Shown here piece after piece: positions 6,812 through 14,748 of a stretch of 31,560 nucleotides of DNA (position 1 is the stretch's first letter; every line of letters begins with the position of its first letter). The notes under the pieces are model-generated. The model had not been told where the DNA came from, searched no databases, and was given only the letters and a program-made list of their open reading frames with translations. The stretch is from Trichothermofontia sp964536415 (GTDB lineage: Bacteria > Cyanobacteriota > Cyanobacteriia > B231). The stretch lies in assembly GCA_964536415.1 (NCBI GenBank), contig CAZHXN010000049.1, positions 1-31,560 of the forward strand, in the 5' to 3' direction. The position numbers and the translations under genes were made by a program.

Positions 6812-9778
6812 GTGGACCGAGGGGTAAGGCGCTTTTATAAGTGGCTGCTCATTGCGATCGGGGTGGGGGTAGCGATCGTCCTCCTGCCCCCTGTCCAGCG
6901 GTTAATCGCCCTGGGCTATGCGGTATTGAGTAGTCAGGTGCGGCTCCTCCTTGACCTGGTGCGGATGGGGATCATTGCCTTCCTCGTTGCAGCCTTGTTG
7001 GCTCCCCTGGAGGCCCTCGGTTGGTGGGCCGGTTGGTATGGCGACCCCGTGGCGACGATCGCGGAACAGACATCCGATCGCGCAGCGTCTTCACAGGAGA
7101 ATCACCCGCAAGCTATCGATCAGGAGCGTGCTATCACGCCCGTGTCCCCCTACAGCCGCTACATTATTTACCTTGATGGCATTGGCCAAGGCTCCGCCCA
7201 GCAATATCTACCCGATGTGGAGGACTTTTTGGCGGCATTGGCGGCAGCGCTGCCGTCGGAGATTTACCTGGTACGGGATATCATGTCCTATTCGGTCACG
7301 AACCAGCCCCTCACCTCGGCGCAGCGACCCCTGGCCTTTTTCTGGCAACTGGCGGAGTGGCTCCGGCTCAAAAATCCGCAGAGCTTGCTGGGGTATGTGA
7401 TTAATATTCGCAATGTCCTCCAGGTTAGCGTTTCGGCAGACCAGCGCTATGGTCCCATCTATAACTTAGGCATTGCCCAACGCCTTTACGATAGCCTGAT
7501 CCGACAGGGCTATGTCCCCGGCAGTGGTATCCCCGTTACCCTGATTGGCTACAGCGGGGGGGGACAGGTGGCAGCAGGGGCGGCGGCATTTCTCAAGCAG
7601 GCGATCCAGGCCCCGATCGACCTGATTTCCCTGGGTGGGGTGATGAGCGGTAATAACCGCTATCTCCAGCTAGAGCATCTCTATCACTTTGCCGGTGAGA
7701 AGGACGCTGTGCAGCGCCTCGGTCCTCGGATGTTTCCGGGGCGGCGTCCCTTCCTATTCCTGTCCTATTGGAACCGGGCACGGCGGGCGGGCAAAATCAC
7801 GATCGTGCCCCTGAGTGGGGTGGGCCACAATGTCCCCGGTGGCTTGCTGGACCCGAACCTGGTCCTCCCCGATGGTCGCACGGCCCTGCAACGCACGATC
7901 GACACCATCCTGGCGATCCTAGCGGGACGATTGGAACTCCCCCATACCGCCAAGGCCGCCGTTGACCTGAGCCTAGCCCAACCCAGTAACTACGCGATCT
8001 ACCAACAACTGCCCTACAATCGCTACAACTTTTATCCTCTCCAGCAATCCCTGCCACCGGATACCTATGTTCCCGTCGGGACCTGGATCGGTCGCCTCAT
8101 CCTGCCCCAAAAAACCGAACGCACCCAGGTACAGGGGGTCTGGTTCGAGGTCTACCAAACGGATGCGGAGCATCGCCAATGGCAAGGTCAACGGGTGCGG
8201 CTGGACTGGGAGGATGTCCCCATACTCCAGCAGTGGCAGCAATCGGTCATCCGAGACGTGAACCTGAGTGAACAAACCCAACTGAGTATGCAACAGGGGC
8301 GGGTGCATCCCGATCGTCTGGACGGTTGGCGACGGGTGGGGCCGTTGGAATCCCTGGCGGCCAGCCATCCCGATGACGACGTGATCGTGAAACTCGTCGG
8401 TCCCGTGCGGGCAATGGCAGCGGCTGAAGGCACCGGGCAGGAGATGGCCTATCCGACCCTATTCATTACCCAGGAGCCAGTCCAAATTACGGGGCGCTTT
8501 TATGGCCTAGTGCAAATTGGGGCACCCGTGGCCAAGGAGAGTGATCTCTTCTCCGTGCGCCATTTCAATCGGGAATCCCGTCAATTCGATGGGCCAGCGG
8601 CTACCGTGCGTATTCCCCAGGTGTTGCCCAGCAATGAGGGGGTCTTTTCCAGTCGCAATCGCGGGCTAGATCAATCGGTCCTGAATGAAAGTGGCTGGTA
8701 TATCTACGGTGCCCAGGGGCAGGAGGGCGAGTTTGTGGTGCAGGCGATCGCGCCCCGTGCCCTCCTGCGGCTGCAACCGGAGCAGGTGGTACTGGGCAAA
8801 CAAGCGGCAATTCAGTACCTCACCAAACGCTGCTGGGCAGGGACGGCCAAACAGAAGGGCCACATCAAATCCGTGTTGCTGGCACCGGGGGAGGCGTCTA
8901 TTGCCAGTGCCGTTGACCAGTGGCGGGAGGGCGATCGTGCCCTGCTGATGCACGTGTATGGCGGGATTGGCGGTAAGAAAAAGGAATTTGCGCCCTTTGG
9001 GATTTACTTTGGGCATTTCTCCTACGGCATAGCCACGGTGGTGCGGGACCGGCTGAGTGGTGACCTGCGCTTTGAGATGACCTACAAGCAAATTTATACC
9101 CATAACAGTGATGGCATTATCTCCGGCAGCATCGACTGGTCGGCCTATATGGGCGATCGCCAACGGGGCTGGTTGGGGGTGCGGCCTGTGGCGGATGTGT
9201 TGATTCGGTTTCCGGCCCTGACCGCAACCTATGATTTTGGCGATGGGCAGCCGCGATCGCCCCTCAATGCCCTGCGGTATGCCCTGGAGGCAATGGCCGC
9301 CCGGTATCGGGTCGGGGACGGGACCGGCGGCACCTTTGTCGGACCGACCTATTCCTGTGTTCAGGATGCCAATCAGGCGCTTTACCTCGCCCTGCAACGC
9401 TTGCACCAGATAGTGGAAACCGATGGCCCGATCCAGACCTGGTTAGCAGAGCATCCGGATCATCCCCAAACCCAACAGGTGCAGCAATTGGTGGCCCTAG
9501 AGAAGGCGTTGACCCAAAAGCTGATGCCGATGGGTATTGTGCGATCGGATTGGGAGGATCAGGCTCCGTTACTGGGTGCGGATTTGTGGGAGGACCCGTT
9601 CAATACCCTCTACAATGCCCTGATCAGTTGGCGCACCTTGCTGCCGCGTTTAACGTTTGAGGCGATCGGGAAAGCCTTTTTGCAACAAGGGGCCTCGCTC
9701 TGGTTATTGAGATCGAACCAAGTCGGGGGGATTGATCCCGATATCGCCCCGATCGCGCCTACGGCCCTATGGTTTTGA
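6812..9778 (+). CDS. Large membrane-anchored alpha/beta-hydrolase-like protein, unknown substrate
   Basis: About 988 residues from the GTG at 6812. Two transmembrane segments lie near the N-terminus (about 10-28 and 49-72). Residues ~115-370 look like an alpha/beta hydrolase: a first strand YIIYLDGIG, a nucleophile elbow GYSGGGQ with S248, a candidate Asp in GEKDAVQ (D298) and a candidate His in GVGHNVPGG (H339). A long middle region (about 400-690) is rich in beta-type sequence with no motif I know. The C-terminal third contains YFGHFSYGIATV (H735) and YSCVQDANQALY (C849), an H-then-C order reminiscent of permuted papain-like (NlpC/P60, LRAT) folds; this second assignment is speculative. A DUF883-like gene follows 37 bp after the stop, so an envelope-associated operon is likely. 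The hydrolase fold is inferred from motifs alone. Confidence 0.8.
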   Translation: MDRGVRRFYKWLLIAIGVGVAIVLLPPVQRLIALGYAVLSSQVRLLLDLVRMGIIAFLVAALLAPLEALGWWAGWYGDPVATIAEQTSDRAASSQENHPQAIDQERAITPVSPYSRYIIYLDGIGQGSAQQYLPDVEDFLAALAAALPSEIYLVRDIMSYSVTNQPLTSAQRPLAFFWQLAEWLRLKNPQSLLGYVINIRNVLQVSVSADQRYGPIYNLGIAQRLYDSLIRQGYVPGSGIPVTLIGYSGGGQVAAGAAAFLKQAIQAPIDLISLGGVMSGNNRYLQLEHLYHFAGEKDAVQRLGPRMFPGRRPFLFLSYWNRARRAGKITIVPLSGVGHNVPGGLLDPNLVLPDGRTALQRTIDTILAILAGRLELPHTAKAAVDLSLAQPSNYAIYQQLPYNRYNFYPLQQSLPPDTYVPVGTWIGRLILPQKTERTQVQGVWFEVYQTDAEHRQWQGQRVRLDWEDVPILQQWQQSVIRDVNLSEQTQLSMQQGRVHPDRLDGWRRVGPLESLAASHPDDDVIVKLVGPVRAMAAAEGTGQEMAYPTLFITQEPVQITGRFYGLVQIGAPVAKESDLFSVRHFNRESRQFDGPAATVRIPQVLPSNEGVFSSRNRGLDQSVLNESGWYIYGAQGQEGEFVVQAIAPRALLRLQPEQVVLGKQAAIQYLTKRCWAGTAKQKGHIKSVLLAPGEASIASAVDQWREGDRALLMHVYGGIGGKKKEFAPFGIYFGHFSYGIATVVRDRLSGDLRFEMTYKQIYTHNSDGIISGSIDWSAYMGDRQRGWLGVRPVADVLIRFPALTATYDFGDGQPRSPLNALRYALEAMAARYRVGDGTGGTFVGPTYSCVQDANQALYLALQRLHQIVETDGPIQTWLAEHPDHPQTQQVQQLVALEKALTQKLMPMGIVRSDWEDQAPLLGADLWEDPFNTLYNALISWRTLLPRLTFEAIGKAFLQQGASLWLLRSNQVGGIDPDIAPIAPTALWF

Positions 9779-9815
9779 CCTTGAATTACCCTACTGATTC
9801 CTGGAGGGAACGATC

Positions 9816-10301
9816 GTGAACCATAACGACAGTAAACCTACCCTGTCAACGACCGAGTTTAAAGAGCACTTTGCCAGTTTGGTTCCCCTGATCCTGGAAG
9901 AGTGGCCAGCCGTAGTGCGCGAGTCGTTGGAGGCCACCAGTGGCAACCTGGAACAAGTGGTAGACCAAATTGCCACCCAGACCGATCGTACCCGTACCCT
10001 CATCCGGCGACAGTTGGCCGAGTTACACACCCTGGCCAAAGCTGAAGCCACCCAGCTTAAGGCCGAGGCCAAGCGCCTTGCATCTGAGTCCAAGTCCCAT
10101 CTAAACATCACCGAATTGGAACCCCTCCTGCGCAAACTGGAAGAACGCACCGAGAAATTATTTGCCCAGTTTGAGAAGGACGTGCTGCCGGCGGTGACCG
10201 AAAAGGCCAAACAAAATCTGGGAACCAGTCTGCTAACAGCGCTGGGAATTGGCTTCCTGCTGGGGCTACTCTTTGGAGGGTGGGGCCGTGGCCGTTCGTG
10301 A
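9816..10301 (+). CDS. DUF883/ElaB-YqjD-like protein with C-terminal membrane anchor
   Basis: A 161-residue protein starting at GTG 9816 with a good ribosome site (GGAGGG, 8-9 bases upstream). Residues ~45-125 are long amphipathic helices rich in K, E and A (AKAEATQLKAEAKRL), probably coiled coil. A single C-terminal hydrophobic helix LLTALGIGFLLGLLFGG ends in an arginine-containing tail (GRGRS). This tail-anchored layout is that of the ElaB/YqjD/DUF883 group, of which YqjD is reported to bind ribosomes at the membrane; the sequence identity to that group is not certain. It overlaps the next gene by 14 bp and follows the hydrolase closely, so the three are probably co-transcribed. Confidence 0.8.
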   Translation: MNHNDSKPTLSTTEFKEHFASLVPLILEEWPAVVRESLEATSGNLEQVVDQIATQTDRTRTLIRRQLAELHTLAKAEATQLKAEAKRLASESKSHLNITELEPLLRKLEERTEKLFAQFEKDVLPAVTEKAKQNLGTSLLTALGIGFLLGLLFGGWGRGRS

Positions 10302-10677
10302 GTTGCTGGACGGGTTTAATTACTATCTGCGACGCCTGTTGCGCCTAGTGACGATGCTGGTAGATTTGCACCTGGAAATTGCCCTGCGCGAAGCCAGTGT
10401 GGAACAAAAACGGATCACGAGTGGTTTTACCCTGCTGGCGATCGGCTTTGGCCTAGTGATGATGGGGATTGTCCTGCTGCAAGTCGCTTTGATCTGGATC
10501 GGCCATCTGGCTGGCCTGCCCTGGTTTAGTGCCATCTGTGCGGTAGCTGGCCTCAATCTTGCCAGTGCCTACCTGTTCCTAATGGCGGCCTCCCGGCGGC
10601 TCCACGGTCCCTATATGCAAGCCACCCGCGAACGGGTGCAGCGATCACTCACGATCCTCCTTCAGGACGAGGATTAA
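10288..10677 (+). CDS. Phage holin-like membrane protein (DUF1469 type)
   Basis: A 129-residue membrane protein. The GTG at 10288 is preceded by GGAGGG (10275-10280) at 7-base spacing, inside the end of the upstream gene; the in-frame ATG at 10249 lacks such a site. An amphipathic N-terminal helix (LLDGFNYYLRRLLRLVTMLVDLHLEIALREA) leads into two hydrophobic segments (about residues 48-70 and 76-98), then a charged tail. This is the arrangement of the DUF1469/Phage_holin_3_6 family, often adjacent to YqjD-like genes as here (compare the yqjD-yqjE pair in enterobacteria). No phage genes are nearby, so a lysis function is unlikely. Confidence 0.8.
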   Translation: MAVRELLDGFNYYLRRLLRLVTMLVDLHLEIALREASVEQKRITSGFTLLAIGFGLVMMGIVLLQVALIWIGHLAGLPWFSAICAVAGLNLASAYLFLMAASRRLHGPYMQATRERVQRSLTILLQDED

Positions 10678-10746
10678 ATCTACAGAATCAGTGGATGAAT
10701 CGGTGGGCGATCGCGGTGATGCAGAAACAATGGAAACGATACTGGC

Positions 10747-10964
10747 GAGGAGGTTGAACAATCAGCACCGATCTGGCTTGTGCCAGAATTGAAGGGAACG
10801 TCTCAACGCAAGGGCTATGGTCTGGACAATTTGGCCTTGCCAGAGAGTTTTTGCCGAATGTGACGTTGCAACAGTCATTGGTTTTGGCAACGGAAGGGTA
10901 TGTGCCGATCGAACAATATCATTATCATTCCGGTTCTTCTGCGGAAACGCTATGCGAACGTTGA
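10747..10964 (+). pseudogene. Frameshifted coding remnant, unidentified family
   Basis: Two overlapping frames read as one protein if a single T is added to the T-run at 10848-10852. The first frame gives segments such as APIWLVPELKGTSQRKGYGL and DNLALPESF; the second continues LPNVTLQQSLVLATEGYVPI and EQYHYHSG, ending at TGA 10962-10964. No start codon is available: the upstream frame is closed at 10717-10719, so the 5' end is also broken. Codon usage is like that of real genes here. I do not recognise the family. It sits between the holin-like gene and alaS. Confidence 0.5.
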
Positions 10965-11007
10965 ATCGTAATGTCAGAATAGTCCCAAAGCCTTCTATCT
11001 AAGTGGT

Positions 11008-13725
11008 ATGTCCTTTAAACCCCAGTATCGCAGCGGCGCAGAGATTCGGCAAACCTTCCTCGACTTCTATGCAGCCAGAGGCCACCAGATTGTCCCCAGT
11101 GCCTCCCTCATACCAGAAGATCCGACGGTGTTGCTGACGATCGCGGGGATGTTGCCCTTTAAGCCCATTTTCCTAGGGCAGCGGCCTGCCCCCTTCCCCC
11201 GTGCCACCTCGTCCCAGAAGTGTATCCGCACCAATGACATTGAGAATGTGGGACGCACGGCGCGGCACCATACCTTCTTTGAGATGCTGGGCAACTTTAG
11301 CTTTGGTGACTATTTCAAAGATAAGGCGATCGCGTGGGCCTGGGAACTGTCCACCGAGGTCTTTGGCTTGCCCCCCGAACGGCTGGTGGTGAGTGTATTC
11401 CGTGAGGATGAGGAAGCCTTTGCTATTTGGCGGGACCAGATCGGGATTCCAGCCCATCGCATCCAGCGCATGGACGAGGCTGATAACTTCTGGGTATCGG
11501 GTCCCACGGGTCCCTGTGGCCCCTGCTCGGAGATCTACTACGACTTCCATCCCGAACGGGGCGATGACGCGATTGATCTCGAAGACGACACCCGGTTCAT
11601 CGAGTTTTATAACCTGGTGTTCATGCAATATAACCGTGATGTCGAAGGGCATCTCACCCCTTTACAGGCGCAAAACATTGATACGGGTATGGGCCTGGAA
11701 CGGATGGCCCAAATTCTGCAACAGGTGCCCAACAACTACGAAACTGATTTAATCTTGCCCATTATTAAAACAGCGGCGGCAATCGCGGGACTAGACTACG
11801 CGCAGTGTGATGCCAAAACCCAGGTTTCTCTCAAGGTGATCGGGGATCACGTGCGGGCCATCGTTCACCTGATGGCAGATGGGGTGACGGCTTCCAATCT
11901 GGGGCGGGGCTATGTGCTGCGGCGCTTGATCCGGCGGGTGGTGCGGCATGGGCGGTTGATTGGCATCGATCGTGAATTTACGGCAGACGTGGCCGCCACC
12001 GCGATCGCTCTGGCAGAAGCGGTTTACCCCAATACCCGTGAGCGGCAAGCTGTCATCCAGGCAGAACTCCAGCGGGAGGAAGCGCGTTTCCTAGAAACCC
12101 TGGAACGGGGTGAAAAATTACTGACGGACATCATCGCCAAGGCAACTCCGAAAAAGGGGAAAAAGCCAGGACAGATTGCTGGGAAAGATGCCTTTATCCT
12201 CTACGATACCTACGGATTTCCCCTGGAACTGACCCAGGAAATTGCCGAAGAACAGGGTCTGATAGTGGATGTGGCGGGCTTTGAAGCGGCAATGGAGGAG
12301 CAACGTCGCCGTTCCCAGGAAGCCCACGAAACCATCGATCTCACGGTTCAGGGGTCTCTGGATCAACTGGCGGAACATATTCATGCGACGGTTTTCCAGG
12401 GCTATACTGATCTAACGACACAATCGGTTGTCGAAGCCGTTTTAGTTAGCGGGAAACAGGTGCTGGAAGCCCCTGCAGGTAGCCAGGTGCAAATTGTCCT
12501 GAGGGAAACGCCGTTTTATGCGGAATCAGGGGGGCAAATTGGCGATCGCGGCTATTTATTCACAGCGAATGTACCCCCACCCCCGGCTCCTCTCGCTCCG
12601 GGCGAGGGCAGTTCAGGATTACGGGTGCGCATTACGGACGTGCAGAAGGAATCGGATTTCTTCATCCACTATGGTGAAGTGGAAGCAGGTACCCTGCGGG
12701 TAGGCGATCGCGTGACGGCGCAAATTGATGTGGCCTGTCGGCGTCGTGCCCAGGCCAACCATACGGCGACCCATCTGCTGCAAGCCGCCCTGAAAAAGAT
12801 TGTCGATCCGGCGATTTCCCAAGCGGGTTCCCTGGTGGCCTTCGATCGCCTGCGGTTTGACTTTAACTGCCCCCGTCCTCTGACCTTGGCAGAACTGGAA
12901 CAGGTGGAAGCCCTGGTCAATGCGTGGATTGCGGCAGCCACCCCCGCGACAGTAGCGGTAATGCCGATCGCAGAAGCCAAGGCCAAAGGGGCGATCGCCA
13001 TGTTTGGCGAAAAGTATGGCGACCAAGTGCGGGTGGTGGATTACCCTGGTGTCTCAATGGAACTGTGTGGGGGAACCCATGTCGCCAATACGGCGGAAAT
13101 TGGTCTGTTTAAAATCATTGCGGAAACGGGGATTGCCTCCGGTGTGCGTCGTATTGAAGCGGTGGCAGGACAGGCGGCGTTGGATTACCTGACCGTGCGC
13201 GATCGCATTGTGCGGGAATTGGGCGATCGCTTTAAGGCCAAACCGGAGGAGTTACCCGATCGCATTGCTAGCTTGCAAAGTGAGTTGAAATCTGCTCAGA
13301 AACAACTGGAACATTTGAAGGCGGAACTGGCGATCGCCAAGTCCGATAGCCTGGTGGCCCAGGCGGAAACCGTGGGCAGCTTCCATCTGCTGGTGACCCA
13401 ATTGGACGGGGTGGATGCGGAGGCGTTGAAAACGGCAGCAGAACGGTTGCAACAGAAACTCGGTCCCCAAGCGGCGGTGGTTTTAGGGTCAGTCCTCGCC
13501 CCAGACAAGGTATCGCTGGTTGCGGCCTTTGGTCCAGAGGTGCAGGCCAAGGGGGTGCAGGCGGGTAAGTTTATTGGCGCGATCGCTAAGCTCTGCGGGG
13601 GTGGCGGGGTCCCAATTTGGCCCAAGCGGGAGGACGGGATGCGAGTCAATTGTCAGCGGCACTGCGATCGGCCCAGGAACAGTTGCAAACAGCACTGGCT
13701 GGCTAGACGTAACTTTCCCTGCTGA
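11008..13725 (+). CDS. alaS: Alanyl-tRNA synthetase (3' end frameshifted)
   Basis: Charges tRNA-Ala with alanine in the cytosol. The N-terminal catalytic core begins RSGAEIRQTFLDFYAARGH and includes the class II motif region (TSSQKCIRTNDIENVG). The editing domain carries HTATH near residues 585-589 and CGGTH at about 687-691, the usual zinc-site residues. A short lysine-rich insertion (ATPKKGKKPGQIAG) is typical of cyanobacterial AlaRS. The last ~30 residues as read (VPIWPKREDGMRVNC...) do not fit the family. Restoring one G in the run at 13606-13609 gives PNLAQAGGRDASQLSAAL, the expected C-Ala ending, and moves the stop to 13704-13706 (about 899 residues). The frameshift is either a sequence error or a recent lesion, and the former is more likely in an essential gene. 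Confidence 0.97.
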   Translation: MSFKPQYRSGAEIRQTFLDFYAARGHQIVPSASLIPEDPTVLLTIAGMLPFKPIFLGQRPAPFPRATSSQKCIRTNDIENVGRTARHHTFFEMLGNFSFGDYFKDKAIAWAWELSTEVFGLPPERLVVSVFREDEEAFAIWRDQIGIPAHRIQRMDEADNFWVSGPTGPCGPCSEIYYDFHPERGDDAIDLEDDTRFIEFYNLVFMQYNRDVEGHLTPLQAQNIDTGMGLERMAQILQQVPNNYETDLILPIIKTAAAIAGLDYAQCDAKTQVSLKVIGDHVRAIVHLMADGVTASNLGRGYVLRRLIRRVVRHGRLIGIDREFTADVAATAIALAEAVYPNTRERQAVIQAELQREEARFLETLERGEKLLTDIIAKATPKKGKKPGQIAGKDAFILYDTYGFPLELTQEIAEEQGLIVDVAGFEAAMEEQRRRSQEAHETIDLTVQGSLDQLAEHIHATVFQGYTDLTTQSVVEAVLVSGKQVLEAPAGSQVQIVLRETPFYAESGGQIGDRGYLFTANVPPPPAPLAPGEGSSGLRVRITDVQKESDFFIHYGEVEAGTLRVGDRVTAQIDVACRRRAQANHTATHLLQAALKKIVDPAISQAGSLVAFDRLRFDFNCPRPLTLAELEQVEALVNAWIAAATPATVAVMPIAEAKAKGAIAMFGEKYGDQVRVVDYPGVSMELCGGTHVANTAEIGLFKIIAETGIASGVRRIEAVAGQAALDYLTVRDRIVRELGDRFKAKPEELPDRIASLQSELKSAQKQLEHLKAELAIAKSDSLVAQAETVGSFHLLVTQLDGVDAEALKTAAERLQQKLGPQAAVVLGSVLAPDKVSLVAAFGPEVQAKGVQAGKFIGAIAKLCGGGGVPIWPKREDGMRVNCQRHCDRPRNSCKQHWLARRNFPC

Positions 13726-13758
13726 ACATCAAATGAGATGCCATCTATAACTGCTGTC

Positions 13759-14245
13759 ATGACCCCAGCGACCTCACCCCCCCCTCAGCCTGGAGGACTA
13801 CCTCGCCTATGACGATGGCACCGATACCCGCTATGAACTGGTCGATGGAGTCCTGCTAGAAATGCGGCCAGAGAGTGATGAGAACCTCAGTATTGCCCGC
13901 AAGCTCCTGTTAATCCTGATCCAACATTTTCCCCCAGAGTGGGTAGTATGGGGCACAGAAGAGGAAACCAATATGCCTTACGTCACCAGCCTCGAACGCA
14001 TTGCTAAAGAAGAAGGCCTATAGCAGGGTAGGCAGGAAGGACAACAGCAGGGTTTACAGCAGGGTCTCCGCGATGGGTTGCTTTCGGGGATTGCTGTCGC
14101 TCTGAGGTTACGGTTTGGTGAGGCGGGTTCACAATTGTTGCCAGAAATGCGGACGATCGAGTCAGTGGCAACCCTGCAAGCCATCCAGGAAACGATGCTA
14201 ACCGCCAACTCCCTCGATGACATCCGGCGGTTGTATACCCATTGA
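13759..14245 (+). pseudogene. Chimeric pseudogene: Uma2 N-terminus joined to Rpn-family C-terminus
   Basis: The ATG at 13759 starts MTPATSPPP and would match the intact Uma2 gene at 22122-22724 if the frame were corrected within the C8 run at 13777-13784. It then reads LSLEDYLAYDDGTDTRYELV and DGVLLEMRPESDENLSIARK. After about 13945 the sequence switches to the C-terminus of an Rpn-family (COG5464) protein: EEETNMPYVTSLERIAKEEG, then Q/G-rich repeats and a final LRLRFGEAGSQLLPEMRTIE. A TAG at 14021-14023 interrupts this part, apparently from a CAG codon. The end is TGA 14243-14245. The two families are unrelated, so this is a recombination junction rather than a normal protein. Confidence 0.8.
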
Positions 14246-14270
14246 GTCTATAACCCAAACCAGTTTCCCA

Positions 14271-14342
14271 ATAACCGAGACTCGCACCAATTACGATAGC
14301 TCCTAGAAGGAGATTCTGGAGACCTACCTCCCCGATCGGTGA
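14271..14342 (+). pseudogene. Rpn-family N-terminal remnant
   Basis: Reads ITETRTNYDSS*KEILETYL from 14271, closely matching the N-terminus MTETRADYDSPWKEILETYF on the other strand at 22104. The start codon is ATA instead of ATG and TGG has become TAG. It lies 25 bp after the Rpn C-terminal remnant, in the same orientation, so the order is C-terminus then N-terminus, as expected from tandem copies after deletion. Confidence 0.7.
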
Positions 14343-14441
14343 ACCTACCAGTCCCGATCTGGCCTTGCCGATGGCACTGGTATTATGCCACCTCCTGACA
14401 ACTGGCAGTTCCGCTGTAACTTTCTTCAACATTCTCCTTGG

Positions 14442-14714
14442 CTATAAATCTCCTACCACGATGCGCCACTCATAGAGTGCATAGGTCACGCACTGGTTCT
14501 GCACAAGGGGATCTTGGGCCACGATCGCGGCAGCTTCGTCCATTGAGGCCGCTTCAAATAAGAGCATACCGCCACGGGCATTGCCCCAATACCCGGTTTT
14601 CGCCCGGTGACCGCAATCAATGAGGGTTTGCACATACTGTTTATGGGCAGGGACAAATTGATCAAAGGTCGCTTTGTCCACAATCCCGGCTTCAATCTTG
14701 ACAAACCACGGCAT
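14442..14714 (-). CDS. YciI family protein
   Basis: A 90-residue small soluble protein of the YciI/YCII dimeric alpha-beta barrel family. The start MPWFVKIEAGIVDKATFDQF and the ending VTYALYEWRIVVGDL match cyanobacterial relatives well, with AHKQYVQTLIDCGH and GGMLLFEAASMDEA between. Histidine and aspartate residues of the putative active site (AHKQY and AAIVAQDPL) are present. Function of the family is poorly defined. A longer frame begins at 14756 and would overlap the upstream methyltransferase, but the ATG at 14714 has a G-rich ribosome site and gives the family-typical start. It follows the methyltransferase by 34 bp and is probably co-transcribed with it. Confidence 0.92.
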   Translation of the reverse strand: MPWFVKIEAGIVDKATFDQFVPAHKQYVQTLIDCGHRAKTGYWGNARGGMLLFEAASMDEAAAIVAQDPLVQNQCVTYALYEWRIVVGDL

Positions 14715-14748
14715 AGTGCCCCCCAACGATGAAATGGCAATCGATCCG

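Noticed and set aside
10288..10677. Holin-like gene as evidence of a prophage
   Set aside because: No integrase, terminase, capsid or lysin gene nearby; the YqjD/YqjE-like setting explains it.
10817..11002. A 61-codon open frame upstream of alaS
   Set aside because: It overlaps the frameshifted remnant in another frame, has a poor composition and no ribosome site.
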